Source: Shinella sp. XGS7 (GTDB lineage: Bacteria > Pseudomonadota > Gammaproteobacteria > Burkholderiales > Burkholderiaceae_C). From it: DNA of 64,000 nucleotides. The first letter of the stretch is position 1, and the number at the start of each line of letters is the position of its first letter. Where the stretch lies: the NCBI RefSeq assembly GCF_020535565.1, contig NZ_CP084758.1, positions 2,679,001-2,743,000 of the forward strand. The letters are read 5' to 3'. Positions 1 to 8,737 of the stretch are shown here, in pieces. The position numbers were made by a program, and so were the translations under genes. The notes beneath the pieces were generated by a model. It saw only the letters and a program-made list of their open reading frames with translations. It had not been told where the DNA came from and did not search any database.

Positions 1-1
1 G

Positions 2-535
2 CTCTCCCTGCTGGCCAGCGGCCTGGGTGCGGCCCTGCCGGCCTGGGCCTGGCTGCTGCCCCTGGGTCTGCTGCTGCTGGCCTATCCCCAGCAGACCTGG
101 CGCGATGCGCCGCTCTTCCCCACGCCGCCCGGCGCGCTGGACGGTCTGCCCGCCCTGGCGCCCCTGCCCGCCGGGGCGTCGGTGCTGGATGCCGGCTGCG
201 GCCTGGGCCATGGCCTGCGGGCGCTGCGCCGGGCTTACCCCGAGGCGCGTCTGAGCGGCATCGAGTGGAGCCCGCTGCTGGCGCGGCTGGCGGCCTGGCG
301 CTGCCCCTGGGCCCAGGTGGCGCGCGGGGACATGTGGGCCCAGGACTGGTCGCCCTTTCAGATGGTCTATCTGTTCCAGCGCCCCGAATCCATGGCCCAG
401 GCCCTGGCCAAGGCGCGCGCCGAGCTGCGGCCCGGCGCCTGGCTGGTGAGCCTGGACTTCGCCCTCGAGGGCCTGGCGCCCCAGGGCGAGCTGGCGGCCG
501 GCCGGCACCGGGTCTGGGTCTATCGCTGGCGCTGA
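2..535 (+). CDS. Class I SAM-dependent methyltransferase, 5' partial
   Basis: The reading frame is open from the left edge, so the start lies outside the window; 177 residues are visible. A hydrophobic Leu/Ala/Trp-rich stretch (about residues 1-28 of the visible part) looks like a membrane segment. It is followed by the SAM-binding motif I VLDAGCGLGHG (about residues 61-71) and an acidic end of the second strand (SGIEWSP). Motif I is typical of class I Rossmann methyltransferases. The substrate cannot be told. An internal GTG at 182 would remove the membrane stretch, but it lies inside motif I, so it is not a real start. The gene is followed by a sigma-28 promoter, so it is probably not part of the flagellar operon. 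Confidence 0.75.
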   Translation, partial: LSLLASGLGAALPAWAWLLPLGLLLLAYPQQTWRDAPLFPTPPGALDGLPALAPLPAGASVLDAGCGLGHGLRALRRAYPEARLSGIEWSPLLARLAAWRCPWAQVARGDMWAQDWSPFQMVYLFQRPESMAQALAKARAELRPGAWLVSLDFALEGLAPQGELAAGRHRVWVYRWR

Positions 536-620
536 GGGCCACCCCAGCTCGAGCCCCTGGCAAATGCGCCCGTTTCGCCCCCGTCTTGCGCTGATGCCGC
601 CCACGTCGCTGCAGACATAC

Positions 621-647
621 TCAAGCCGGATCACTTGGCGCCGATAT
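621..647 (+). promoter_or_regulatory. Sigma-28 (FliA) promoter of motA
   Basis: TCAAGCCG (621-628), an 11-nt spacer, then GCCGATAT (640-647). This fits the sigma-28 consensus TAAAGTTT-N11-GCCGATAA in layout and in most -10 bases. It lies 85 bp upstream of motA. The same arrangement recurs before cheY and flgM in this window, which makes chance unlikely. FliA itself is encoded at 9567-10280. Confidence 0.8.
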
Positions 648-731
648 GGCTAGCAAGATGTCTCGCGGGATGAGGAGGGGAGGGCGCTGCACGCCGTCCG
701 CCGCCACGCCCGCCCCACAACGGAAAGCAGC

Positions 732-1589
732 ATGTTTGTCCTGATCGGTTGGGTTCTCGCCCTGGCCTGTATCTTTGGCGTGTTCATCGCGCACGGCGGC
801 AATATCGGCGTCGTGCTGCATGCGCTGCCCTTCGAGATGACCACCATCTTCGGCGCAGCCATTGGCGGCATGATTGCCACCAATCCGCCCAAGGTGATGA
901 AGGCCACGATGAAGGGCCTGGGCACCTGCTTCAAGGGCGGCAAGTACACCAAGGCCCGCTATATGGACCTGCTGGCCCTGCTCTACGACATCCTGCAGAA
1001 GGCCCGCAAGGAGGGCCTGATGTCCATCGAGAAGGACGTGGAAGATCCCCACAGCTCGGCCCTGTTCCAGAAGTACCCCACGGTGGGCAATGACCACCAT
1101 GTGGCCGAGTTCATCACCGATTACCTGCGCATGATGGTCTCGGGCAATCTGAACGCCCACGAGATCGAGTCCCTGATGGACGCCGAGATCGACACCCACC
1201 ACCACGAAGCCTTTATGGCCGTGCAGGCCATCCAGCGCCTGGCCGGCGGCCTGCCCGCCTTCGGTATCGTGGCTGCCGTGCTGGGCGTGGTGAATACCAT
1301 GGGCTCGGTGGGCCAGCCCCCGGCCGTGCTGGGCGGCATGATCGGCTCCGCCCTGGTCGGTACCTTCCTGGGCATTCTGCTGGCCTACGCCTTTGCCGAG
1401 CCCCTGGCCGGCCTGCTGGAGTCCAAGGTGGACGAGGACGGCAAGGAGCTGCAGTGCATCAAGACCACCTTGCTGGCCTCCATGCAGGGCTATGCGCCCC
1501 AGGTGGCCATCGAGTTCGGGCGCAAGGTGCTGTACTCTACGGAGCGCCCCACCTTCGCCGAGCTGGAAGGCCATGTGAAGAAGAAGTGA
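732..1589 (+). CDS. motA: Flagellar motor stator protein MotA
   Basis: The inner-membrane protein forms, with MotB, the proton-conducting stator that drives flagellar rotation. The 285-residue length is normal. TM1 and TM2 lie at about residues 2-22 and 33-50. The cytoplasmic loop holds the charged pair equivalent to Arg90/Glu98 of E. coli MotA ([12 protein letters not shown], about 94-105). TM3 and TM4 contain the two conserved prolines ([14 protein letters not shown] and [11 protein letters not shown]). The ATG at 732 follows a purine-rich AACGGAAAGCAGC leader. motB follows after 90 bp. Expression is probably from the sigma-28 promoter at 621-647. Confidence 0.97.
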   Translation: MFVLIGWVLALACIFGVFIAHGGNIGVVLHALPFEMTTIFGAAIGGMIATNPPKVMKATMKGLGTCFKGGKYTKARYMDLLALLYDILQKARKEGLMSIEKDVEDPHSSALFQKYPTVGNDHHVAEFITDYLRMMVSGNLNAHEIESLMDAEIDTHHHEAFMAVQAIQRLAGGLPAFGIVAAVLGVVNTMGSVGQPPAVLGGMIGSALVGTFLGILLAYAFAEPLAGLLESKVDEDGKELQCIKTTLLASMQGYAPQVAIEFGRKVLYSTERPTFAELEGHVKKK

Positions 1590-1679
1590 TGCAGTGCCCG
1601 CGCTTCATTCCCGCCAACCGCATGGTGCCTCCTGAGGGGGCGCCCTCGCACATGAGCCTCGGTCGCCTGGAGTCCCGCC

Positions 1680-2612
1680 ATGGCTGGTGACGCCAAGAAA
1701 CTCCAGCCCATCATCATCAAGCGGGTGAAGAAGGGCGGCCATGCGGCCCATGGCGGCGCCTGGAAGATTGCCTATGCCGACTTCGTGACGGCCATGATGG
1801 CCTTCTTCCTGCTGATGTGGCTGCTGGGTTCCACCACCGAGGGCGACAAGAAGGGCATTGCCGACTACTTCGCCTCGCCCATGAAGGTGGCCATGTTCGG
1901 CGGCAGCGGCGCAGGCGATGCCTCCCATGTGATCAAGGGCGGCGGCCAGGACCTGACCCGCCAGGCCGGCCAGGTCAAGGCCGGCGATGTGGAAACCCAG
2001 CGCCATACCGTGAACCTGCGCGCCCTCAAGGAGGAGCAGCGCCGCGCGGAGAAGAGCCGCCTGGAGCAGCTCAAGCAGAAGGTGGAAGATGTGCTGGGCG
2101 AGAACCCGCGCCTGGCGGCCCTGGGTGGCCAGATCCGCCTGGACATGACGCGCGAGGGCCTGCGCATCCAGATCGTGGACGAGAACAGCCGCCCCATGTT
2201 TGACAGCGGCAGCGCGGTGGTGAAGCCTTATATGCGTGAACTCCTGCGCGAACTCGGCGCGGTCTTGACGGAAGTGCCCAATAGGCTCACGCTGGAGGGC
2301 CATACTGATGCCCAAGCGTTCTCGACCGGGGATCGTGGATACAGCAACTGGGAGCTTTCGGCCGACCGGGCCAACGCCTCGCGGCGTGAACTGGTGGTCG
2401 GCGGCCTGCCCGAGGCCCGCGTGCTGCGGGTCCAGGGCCTGGCTTCGAGCAAGCTCCTGGACGAGAAACAGCCCGAAAGCCCGCTCAATCGCCGCATCAG
2501 CATCATCGTGATGAATCGCGATGCCGTGGATGCCGTGCTGAAGAACCTGCCACCGGAAGAGGAGGCCGAAACAGCGGGACAAACGCCCGCCAAATCGGCC
2601 TCAAGCCCCTGA
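1680..2612 (+). CDS. motB: Flagellar motor stator protein MotB
   Basis: Stator partner of MotA that anchors the complex to peptidoglycan. The 310 residues comprise a basic cytoplasmic N-terminus, one TM helix (about 32-52) carrying the proton-accepting Asp34 (AYADFVTAMM), a plug/linker with a charged coiled stretch, and a C-terminal OmpA-like peptidoglycan-binding domain (about 150-285; LEGHTDA and NRRISI motifs). The start is the ATG at 1680 with GGAG 8 nt upstream. The last codons overlap the cheY-cheZ sigma-28 promoter. The 90-bp motA-motB gap has a small G/C hairpin around GAGGGGGCGCCCTC. Confidence 0.96.
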   Translation: MAGDAKKLQPIIIKRVKKGGHAAHGGAWKIAYADFVTAMMAFFLLMWLLGSTTEGDKKGIADYFASPMKVAMFGGSGAGDASHVIKGGGQDLTRQAGQVKAGDVETQRHTVNLRALKEEQRRAEKSRLEQLKQKVEDVLGENPRLAALGGQIRLDMTREGLRIQIVDENSRPMFDSGSAVVKPYMRELLRELGAVLTEVPNRLTLEGHTDAQAFSTGDRGYSNWELSADRANASRRELVVGGLPEARVLRVQGLASSKLLDEKQPESPLNRRISIIVMNRDAVDAVLKNLPPEEEAETAGQTPAKSASSP

Positions 2613-2627
2613 ACAACGCGCCGATAA
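2601..2627 (+). promoter_or_regulatory. Sigma-28 (FliA) promoter of cheY-cheZ, overlapping the motB stop
   Basis: TCAAGCCC (2601-2608), an 11-nt spacer, then a perfect -10 GCCGATAA (2620-2627). The -35 element lies inside the last codons of motB, whose TGA is at 2610-2612. The first six bases match the motA promoter's -35 element. It is 28 bp upstream of cheY. Confidence 0.85.
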
Positions 2628-2654
2628 CAAGCTCTAGATCTGCGAGGACCTGCC

Positions 2655-3047
2655 ATGAGCACTGAAATGAAATTCCTGGTTGTTGACGACTTCTCGACCA
2701 TGCGCCGCATCGTGCGTGGTCTGCTCAAGGAGATCGGCTACAACAACGTGGAAGAGGCCGAGGACGGCGTGGAAGCGCTGAACATGCTCAAGAACGCCAA
2801 GTTCGACTTCGTGGTCAGCGACATCAACATGCCCAATATGACGGGCTTCGAGCTGCTCAAGGCCATCAAGGACGATCCCAACCTCAAGCACCTGCCGGTG
2901 CTGATGGTGACGGCCGAGGCTCGCAAGGAAGACATCGTGCTGGCCGCCCAGACCGGCGCCGCCGGCTACATCGTCAAGCCTTTCACCAAGGCCACGCTGG
3001 AAGAAAAGGTCCAGAAGATCATGCAGAAGCTGGCTGCTGCAGCCTGA
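2655..3047 (+). CDS. cheY: Chemotaxis response regulator CheY
   Basis: Single-domain response regulator that, when phosphorylated by CheA, binds FliM and switches rotation. It has 130 residues, the full family length. The acidic pocket is Asp11/Asp12, the phospho-acceptor is Asp56 ([10 protein letters not shown]), and the switch residues Thr86 (MVTAEA) and Lys108 (IVKPF) are in place. An AGGACC-type ribosome binding site precedes the ATG. It is followed after 13 bp by cheZ, its phosphatase, so the two form a unit read from the sigma-28 promoter at 2601-2627. Confidence 0.97.
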   Translation: MSTEMKFLVVDDFSTMRRIVRGLLKEIGYNNVEEAEDGVEALNMLKNAKFDFVVSDINMPNMTGFELLKAIKDDPNLKHLPVLMVTAEARKEDIVLAAQTGAAGYIVKPFTKATLEEKVQKIMQKLAAAA

Positions 3048-3060
3048 TCGGAGCGTGACC

Positions 3061-3699
3061 ATGCAAGCCGAACAAACCTTCAACAATCTGGGCAATAGCA
3101 GCGAGCCGCTGACCGTCTCGCCCGAGGTCTTCCAGCAGCTGGGCACCATCACCCGCGTGCTGCACGACACCATGCAGCAACTGGGTGTGATGCCCAAGCT
3201 GCAGACGGCCACCGACGGTCTGCCCGACGCCCGCAGCCGCCTGACCTATATCGCCAACAAGACCGCCGAAGCCGCCAACAAGGTGCTGAACTCGGTCGAC
3301 CAGGCCAAGGCCGAGCACGCCCACATCTCCAGCGCCACCAACGAGATGGCCAAGGCCATCATGGCCGACCCGGTCAAGGCGGTGGCCAGCGGCGCGGTGT
3401 TCAACTTCGTCAAGGATGTCGAGAAATCGACCGCCCAGATCGACCAGCACCTGACCGACATCATGATGGCCCAGGACTTCCACGACCTGACCGGCCAGGT
3501 GGTGGCCAAGGTCGTGACCCTGGCCAATGACCTGGAAGACAGCCTGGTGAAGCTGCTGGTGCAGGTCGTGCCGCCGGAGCAGCGCGAGAAGGTGGACCCC
3601 ACCATCCTGCAGGGGCCGGTGGTCAACGCCGAGGGCCGCACCGATGTGGTGACCAACCAGGGCGAGGTCGACGACCTGCTGGCCAGCCTGGGCTTCTGA
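3061..3699 (+). CDS. cheZ: CheY-P phosphatase CheZ
   Basis: Terminates the chemotaxis signal by dephosphorylating CheY-P. The 212 residues are mostly helical. The catalytic helix contains MMAQDFHDLTGQV, which holds the Asp and Gln equivalent to Asp143/Gln147 of E. coli. The last residues, DDLLASLGF, are the CheY-docking helix. The ATG at 3061 was chosen over the GTG at 3055 because GGAG lies 7 nt before the ATG. The gene follows cheY by 13 bp and ends just before a rho-independent terminator. Confidence 0.95.
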   Translation: MQAEQTFNNLGNSSEPLTVSPEVFQQLGTITRVLHDTMQQLGVMPKLQTATDGLPDARSRLTYIANKTAEAANKVLNSVDQAKAEHAHISSATNEMAKAIMADPVKAVASGAVFNFVKDVEKSTAQIDQHLTDIMMAQDFHDLTGQVVAKVVTLANDLEDSLVKLLVQVVPPEQREKVDPTILQGPVVNAEGRTDVVTNQGEVDDLLASLGF

Positions 3700-3716
3700 G
3701 CCCCGGCGCCTGGAAC

Positions 3717-3742
3717 AAAACCCGCCGGGAGGCGGGTTTGTC
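3717..3742 (+). terminator. Rho-independent terminator after cheZ
   Basis: Perfect inverted repeat AAACCCGCC-ggga-GGCGGGTTT (3718-3739) with a short T-rich tail (TTTGTCGTTT). It separates motAB-cheYZ from the flhB operon. Confidence 0.85.
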
Positions 3743-3848
3743 GTTTCTGGGGCCGGATCACGGCCCGATTTGCCCGCCTTATCCGGCTTAAGTCGGCGGC
3801 CCCCTCGGCCAACAATGGCAGCGCCCCCAGCTGGGCGTGACCTCTGCC

Positions 3849-5012
3849 ATGGCCGACCAAGACGCACAAGACAGGAACTTACCGGCCTCGGCCAAGAAGA
3901 TCGAGAGATCTCGGGCCGAGGGCCAGCTGCCGCGTTCGCGTGACCTGGGCCATTTCGCCCTGATGGCCGCTGCCGGCACCCTGCTGGCCACCCTGAGCCC
4001 CACGGCCGTGGACTGGCTGCAGAAGATGCTGGCGAGCAGCCTGCGCTTTGATGCCCAGGTGCTGGCCACCCCAGGCATCATGACCACGCGCCTGATCGAC
4101 CTGGCCGGGCGCGGCCTGATGGTGAGCCTGGGCGTGGGCCTCTTGCTGATGGCCGTGGCCGTGCTGTCCAGCCTGGCCCTGGGGGGCTGGAACTGGACCT
4201 TCAAGCCGCTGGCGCCCAAGTTCTCGAACATCAATCCGCTCACCGGCTTCGGTCGCCTCTTCCAGTGGGCCCATCTGGGCCAGGCGCTCAAGGCCTGCCT
4301 GCTGGCCCTGGTGCTGGGCGCCATCGGCGCCATGGTGCTCAAGGACCGCATCGCCGCCTATGTGGGCATCATGTCCGTGCCCCTGCCCGCCGCCCTGGCC
4401 TATGCCGGCCAGCAGCTGATGAGCGGCCTGGCCCTGCTGGGCATCGCGCTGGCCGTGTTCGCCCTGATCGACGTGCCGCTTCAGTACCAGCTCTATATGC
4501 GCCGCCTGCGCATGTCGCGCGAGGAAATGAAGCAGGAGATGAAGGAGATCGAGGGCAATCTCGAGGTCAAGGCCAAGATCAAGGCCAAGATGCGCGAGAT
4601 GGCCAAGCGCCGCATGCTGGCCGCCGTGCCCACCGCCGATCTGGTGGTCATGAACCCCACCCACTATGCCGTGGCCCTCAAGTACGAGGAGGGCAGCATG
4701 GGCGCGCCCAAGGTGGTGGCCAAGGGGGCCGACCTGCTGGCCATGAAGATCCGCGACCTGGCCAAGGAATCCAAGGTGCCGGTGCTGCAGTCGCCCATGC
4801 TGGCGCGCGCCCTCTATGCCCATGCCGAGCTGGACCGCGAGATCCCGGCCGCCCTGTTCGCCGCCGTGGCCCAGGTGCTGGCCTATGTCTACCAGCTCAA
4901 GGCTGCCCTGACCCAGCGTGGCGTGCCCACGCCGCAGTTCGTGCCCGACGCCAATGTGCCGCCCGAACTCGACCCGCACAACAAGACCGCCGCCCCGGAG
5001 GATGAGGCATGA
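3849..5012 (+). CDS. flhB: Flagellar export apparatus substrate-specificity switch FlhB
   Basis: Membrane component of the flagellar type III export gate that switches export from rod/hook proteins to filament proteins after self-cleavage. It has 387 residues from the ATG at 3849. The upstream in-frame GTG at 3837 gives a non-typical leader; MADQDAQDRNLPASAKKIE resembles known FlhB starts. Four TM helices are followed by the cytoplasmic domain with the cleavage motif NPTH at residues 269-272 (MNPTHYAVALKY). The stop codon overlaps the flhA start by 4 nt (ATGA), indicating translational coupling. Confidence 0.96.
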   Translation: MADQDAQDRNLPASAKKIERSRAEGQLPRSRDLGHFALMAAAGTLLATLSPTAVDWLQKMLASSLRFDAQVLATPGIMTTRLIDLAGRGLMVSLGVGLLLMAVAVLSSLALGGWNWTFKPLAPKFSNINPLTGFGRLFQWAHLGQALKACLLALVLGAIGAMVLKDRIAAYVGIMSVPLPAALAYAGQQLMSGLALLGIALAVFALIDVPLQYQLYMRRLRMSREEMKQEMKEIEGNLEVKAKIKAKMREMAKRRMLAAVPTADLVVMNPTHYAVALKYEEGSMGAPKVVAKGADLLAMKIRDLAKESKVPVLQSPMLARALYAHAELDREIPAALFAAVAQVLAYVYQLKAALTQRGVPTPQFVPDANVPPELDPHNKTAAPEDEA

Positions 5013-7105
5013 ATCCCCTGATCGCCAAGCTGCAGACCCTCCTGGGTCCGCGTGCCGCCGTGCTGGGCGCCCTGGGCGCGCCCATCGGGGTTCTGCTGGT
5101 GCTGTCCATGATGGTGCTGCCCCTGCCGCCCTTCGTGCTGGACCTGCTCTTCACCGTCAATATCGCGCTGGCGGTGATGGTGATGATGGTGGCCGCCCAT
5201 ATGGTGCGGCCGCTGGACTTTGCGGCCTTCCCGACCGTGCTGCTGCTCACCACCCTGATGCGCCTGTCGCTGAATGTGGCCTCCACCCGGGTGGTGCTGC
5301 TGGAAGGCCATACCGGCACCGGCGCCGCGGGCAAGGTGATCGAGGCCTTCGGCCACTTCCTGATCGGCGGCAACTTCGCCGTGGGCCTGATCGTGTTCGC
5401 CATCCTGGTGGTGATCAACTTCATCGTGGTCACCAAGGGTGCGGAGCGTATCGCCGAGGTCGGCGCGCGCTTCACCCTGGACGCCATGCCCGGCAAGCAG
5501 ATGGCGGTGGACGCCGATCTGAACGCCGGCCTGATCAATGAGGCCGAGGCCAAGCGCCGCCGCGCCGAGCTCAGCGACGAAGCCGACTTCTTCGGCTCCA
5601 TGGACGGTGCCAGCAAGTTCGTGCGCGGCGACGCCGTCGCCGGCATCCTGATCCTGGTGATCAATATCGTGGGCGGCTTCATCATCGGCGTGGCCCAGCA
5701 CGGGCTGTCCGCCGGCCAGGCCGCCAACTCCTACATCCTGCTGGCCGTGGGTGACGCCCTGGTGGCCCAGGTGCCGGCCCTGCTGATCTCGGTGGCCGCC
5801 GCCATGGTGGTCTCGCGCGTGGGCAAGGACAAGGACATCGGCACCATGATCGGCCGCCAGGTCTTCGGCTCCGCCAAGTCCATGGCCATCACGGCCGGCG
5901 TGGTGGGCGCCCTGGGCCTGATCCCGGGCATGCCCAATCTGGTCTTCCTGCTGATCGCGTCCGGCCTGGGCTATCTGGCCTGGTGGCTGCGCCAGCGCGA
6001 GCAGGCCGAGGCCGCCGCCAAGGCCAAGCCCAACACCCCGGCCGCCGGCGCCCCCGAGCCCAATGCCGAGGCCAGCTGGGACGATCTGGTGCCCGTGGAC
6101 ACCCTGGGCCTGGAAGTGGGCTACCGCCTGATCACCCTGGTGGACAAGAACCGCGAGGGCGATCTGCTCAGCCGCATCAAGGGGGTGCGGCGCAAATTCG
6201 CGCAGGAAGTGGGCTTTTTGCCGCCCGCCGTCCATATCCGCGACAACCTGGAGCTGCGCCCCAGCCAGTACCGCCTGACCCTGCGTGGCGCCGTCATCGG
6301 CGAGGCCGAGGCCTTCCCCGGCATGTGGCTGGCCATCAACCCCGGCCACGCCACCCAGCGCCTGATCGGCACCCAGACCACCGATCCCGCCTTCGGACTG
6401 CCGGCGGTGTGGATCGAGGACCGCCAGCGCGATATGGCGCAAATGGCGGGATTTACGGTCGTTGATTGCTCGACCGTGATTGCCACCCATCTCTCACACT
6501 TGATGCAAGTTCACGCGGCCAAGTTGTTGGGTCGCGTGGAGACGCAACAGCTGGTGGACCACATCACCAAGCAGGCTCCGCAACTGATCGAAGACGTGAT
6601 TCCCAAGATGATCGGCATCGCCACACTGCAACGAGTGCTCCAGTTCCTGCTGGAGGAGGGCGTGCACATCCGCGATATGCGCTCGGTGGTGGAATCCATC
6701 GCCGAGAACGCCGCCACCGTCACCGATCCGGCCGAGCTGGCCCGCCGCATCCGCGTGCACATCGCCCCGGCCATCGTCCAGCAGATCTACGGCCCCGTGA
6801 AGGAGCTGGATGTGATCGCCCTGGAGCCCGAGCTGGAGCGCCTGGTGACCCAGGCCCTGAATTCCCCCCATGGCGCCGCCCTGGACCCCGGCGTGGCCGA
6901 CACCCTGGCCCGCAGCGCTGCCGAGCAGAGCCAGGCCCAGGAAGACCGCGGCGTGCCGGCCTGCCTGCTGGTGCCCGACCTGATCCGCGCGCCCATGGCC
7001 CGCCTGCTGCGCCGTGCCGCCCCGCGCCTGAAGGTGCTGGGTCATAGCGAGATCCCTGAAACCCACACCATCCGCATCGGCTCGGTGATTGGAGGCACGG
7101 CATGA
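5009..7105 (+). CDS. flhA: Flagellar export gate protein FlhA
   Basis: Largest component of the type III export gate, forming the nonameric cytoplasmic ring that docks chaperone-substrate complexes such as FlgN-FlgK/FlgL. The 698 residues match the family. The N-terminal half has about eight TM helices with the conserved FHIPEP-type loop region (ARFTLDAMPGKQMAVDADL). The C-terminal cytoplasmic domain begins near residue 350. It overlaps flhB by 4 nt at its start and flhF by 4 nt at its end, so the three are coupled. Confidence 0.96.
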   Translation: MNPLIAKLQTLLGPRAAVLGALGAPIGVLLVLSMMVLPLPPFVLDLLFTVNIALAVMVMMVAAHMVRPLDFAAFPTVLLLTTLMRLSLNVASTRVVLLEGHTGTGAAGKVIEAFGHFLIGGNFAVGLIVFAILVVINFIVVTKGAERIAEVGARFTLDAMPGKQMAVDADLNAGLINEAEAKRRRAELSDEADFFGSMDGASKFVRGDAVAGILILVINIVGGFIIGVAQHGLSAGQAANSYILLAVGDALVAQVPALLISVAAAMVVSRVGKDKDIGTMIGRQVFGSAKSMAITAGVVGALGLIPGMPNLVFLLIASGLGYLAWWLRQREQAEAAAKAKPNTPAAGAPEPNAEASWDDLVPVDTLGLEVGYRLITLVDKNREGDLLSRIKGVRRKFAQEVGFLPPAVHIRDNLELRPSQYRLTLRGAVIGEAEAFPGMWLAINPGHATQRLIGTQTTDPAFGLPAVWIEDRQRDMAQMAGFTVVDCSTVIATHLSHLMQVHAAKLLGRVETQQLVDHITKQAPQLIEDVIPKMIGIATLQRVLQFLLEEGVHIRDMRSVVESIAENAATVTDPAELARRIRVHIAPAIVQQIYGPVKELDVIALEPELERLVTQALNSPHGAALDPGVADTLARSAAEQSQAQEDRGVPACLLVPDLIRAPMARLLRRAAPRLKVLGHSEIPETHTIRIGSVIGGTA

Positions 7106-8715
7106 ACGTGAAGCGCTTTACCGCCCGCAGCAGCCGCGAGGCCCTGGCCCTGGTGCGCCAGGCCTTCGGTGACGATGCCGTCGTGCTCTCCAACCGCCCC
7201 TGCGCCGAAGGCGTGGAAGTGCTGGCCATGGCCCCCGAGGGCATGTCCCAGATCGAGAAGGTGGCCGCCAGCGCGCCCAAGGTGGCCGGCCCCAGCCGCG
7301 TGGCCGCCCGTCCGGCCGACAACTCCCTCACGGCCCGCGCCGCCCGCCAGGCCCCGGTGAGCTTTGGCGAGCCGGCCGTGCAGGAGGATGTGCAGACCCT
7401 GGCCATGAGCACCCTGTCTTTCCAGGACTATGTGCGCGAGCGCATGCTCAAGCGCCGCCAGGCCGAGCTCAGCGGCCGCACCGAACCCAGCTTCGAGCTG
7501 CCGCCGGCCCCGCCGGCTGCGGCCCAGCCCGAGACGCCCGAAGGCGTGGCCTCCCTGCAGGCCGCACGCCGCCAGCGCGCCCAGTCGGCCCTGGCCGCCA
7601 TGGCCCCGCGCCGCACCGAGGTGCCGGCCCCGCAGCGCCAGCCCGAGCCGCCCGCCCCGCGCCGCAATCCGCCCGTGCTGCGCGACGAGATCCGCGTCAG
7701 CGCGCCCGCCATGCCCGATCTCGCCGTGGACCCCGCCCTGGGCCGCCGCGAGCAGCAGGACATGATGAACGAGCTGCGCTCCATGAAGGGCCTGATCGAG
7801 GAGCGATTCGGTGCCCTGGCCTTTATGGAAAAGCTGCAGCGCCAGCCCGCCCAGGCCAAGCTCACCCAGAAGCTGCTGGACGCCGGCTTCTCGCCCGCCC
7901 TGGTGCGCAAGCTGGCCGAAGGCCTGCCGGTGGACTTCAAGACCCAGGCCGCCGACGAAGGCAGCTGGGCCGCCAATGTGCTGGCCCGCAACCTGATCAC
8001 CGACGAAGGCCCGACCCTGGACGAGCAGGGCGGCGTGTTCGCCCTGATCGGCTCCACCGGCGTGGGCAAGACCACCACCACGGCCAAGATCGCCGCTGCC
8101 TTCGCCACCCGCCACGGCGCCGGTCAGCTGGGCCTGATCACGCTGGACGCCTACCGCGTTGGCGCCCACGAACAGCTGCGCGCCTATGGCCGCATCCTGG
8201 GCGTGCCGGTGCACACCGCGCACGACCGCGCCTCGCTGGACGACCTGCTGGAGTTGCTCTCCGGCAAGAAGATGGTGCTGATCGACACCGCCGGCATGGC
8301 CCAGCGCGACACCCGCACCGCCGAGCTGCTGGACATGCTCAAGCACCCGGCCCTGCGCAAGATCCTGGTGCTCAACGCCGCCCAGCAGGGCGAGACCATC
8401 GAGGACGTGGCCATGGCCTGGCGCGCCCACGAGTGCCACGGCGTGGTGCTCTCCAAGATCGACGAAGCCGTCAAGCTGGCCCCGGCCCTGGACACCCTGA
8501 TCCGCCACAAGCTCAAGGTGCTGGGCGTGACCAACGGCCAGCGCGTGCCCGAAGACTGGCACCGCCTCTCGGCCCCGGCCCTGGTGCAGCGCGCCCTGCG
8601 CAGCGCCGCCACCCCGGCCTGGCGCATGGACGCCAACGATGTGAACCTGATCTTTGCCGGCGGCCCCGCGCTCGCCGCCGGTGCGGCCCAGCCTTCGGCC
8701 CTGGGCATCTACTGA
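7102..8715 (+). CDS. flhF: Flagellar placement GTPase FlhF
   Basis: SRP-family GTPase that sets the site and number of flagella, usually at the pole, with FlhG as its activator. Of 537 residues the N-terminal 220 are a basic, Pro/Ala/Arg-rich B domain. Then comes the N domain and the G domain with P-loop GSTGVGKT (317-324), G2/G3 (LDAYRVGA, IDTAGM) and SKID as the specificity motif. It begins inside the flhA stop codon (ATGA). The Pro-rich linker (about 130-200) is longer than in many homologues. Confidence 0.94.
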   Translation: MNVKRFTARSSREALALVRQAFGDDAVVLSNRPCAEGVEVLAMAPEGMSQIEKVAASAPKVAGPSRVAARPADNSLTARAARQAPVSFGEPAVQEDVQTLAMSTLSFQDYVRERMLKRRQAELSGRTEPSFELPPAPPAAAQPETPEGVASLQAARRQRAQSALAAMAPRRTEVPAPQRQPEPPAPRRNPPVLRDEIRVSAPAMPDLAVDPALGRREQQDMMNELRSMKGLIEERFGALAFMEKLQRQPAQAKLTQKLLDAGFSPALVRKLAEGLPVDFKTQAADEGSWAANVLARNLITDEGPTLDEQGGVFALIGSTGVGKTTTTAKIAAAFATRHGAGQLGLITLDAYRVGAHEQLRAYGRILGVPVHTAHDRASLDDLLELLSGKKMVLIDTAGMAQRDTRTAELLDMLKHPALRKILVLNAAQQGETIEDVAMAWRAHECHGVVLSKIDEAVKLAPALDTLIRHKLKVLGVTNGQRVPEDWHRLSAPALVQRALRSAATPAWRMDANDVNLIFAGGPALAAGAAQPSALGIY

Positions 8716-8737
8716 GCACAGCCAGAGAGTTCTGACG

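Noticed and set aside
1590-1679. motA-motB gap as a promoter or small gene
   Set aside because: Only a short G/C hairpin and a ribosome site are visible; no sigma-28 or sigma-70 match.
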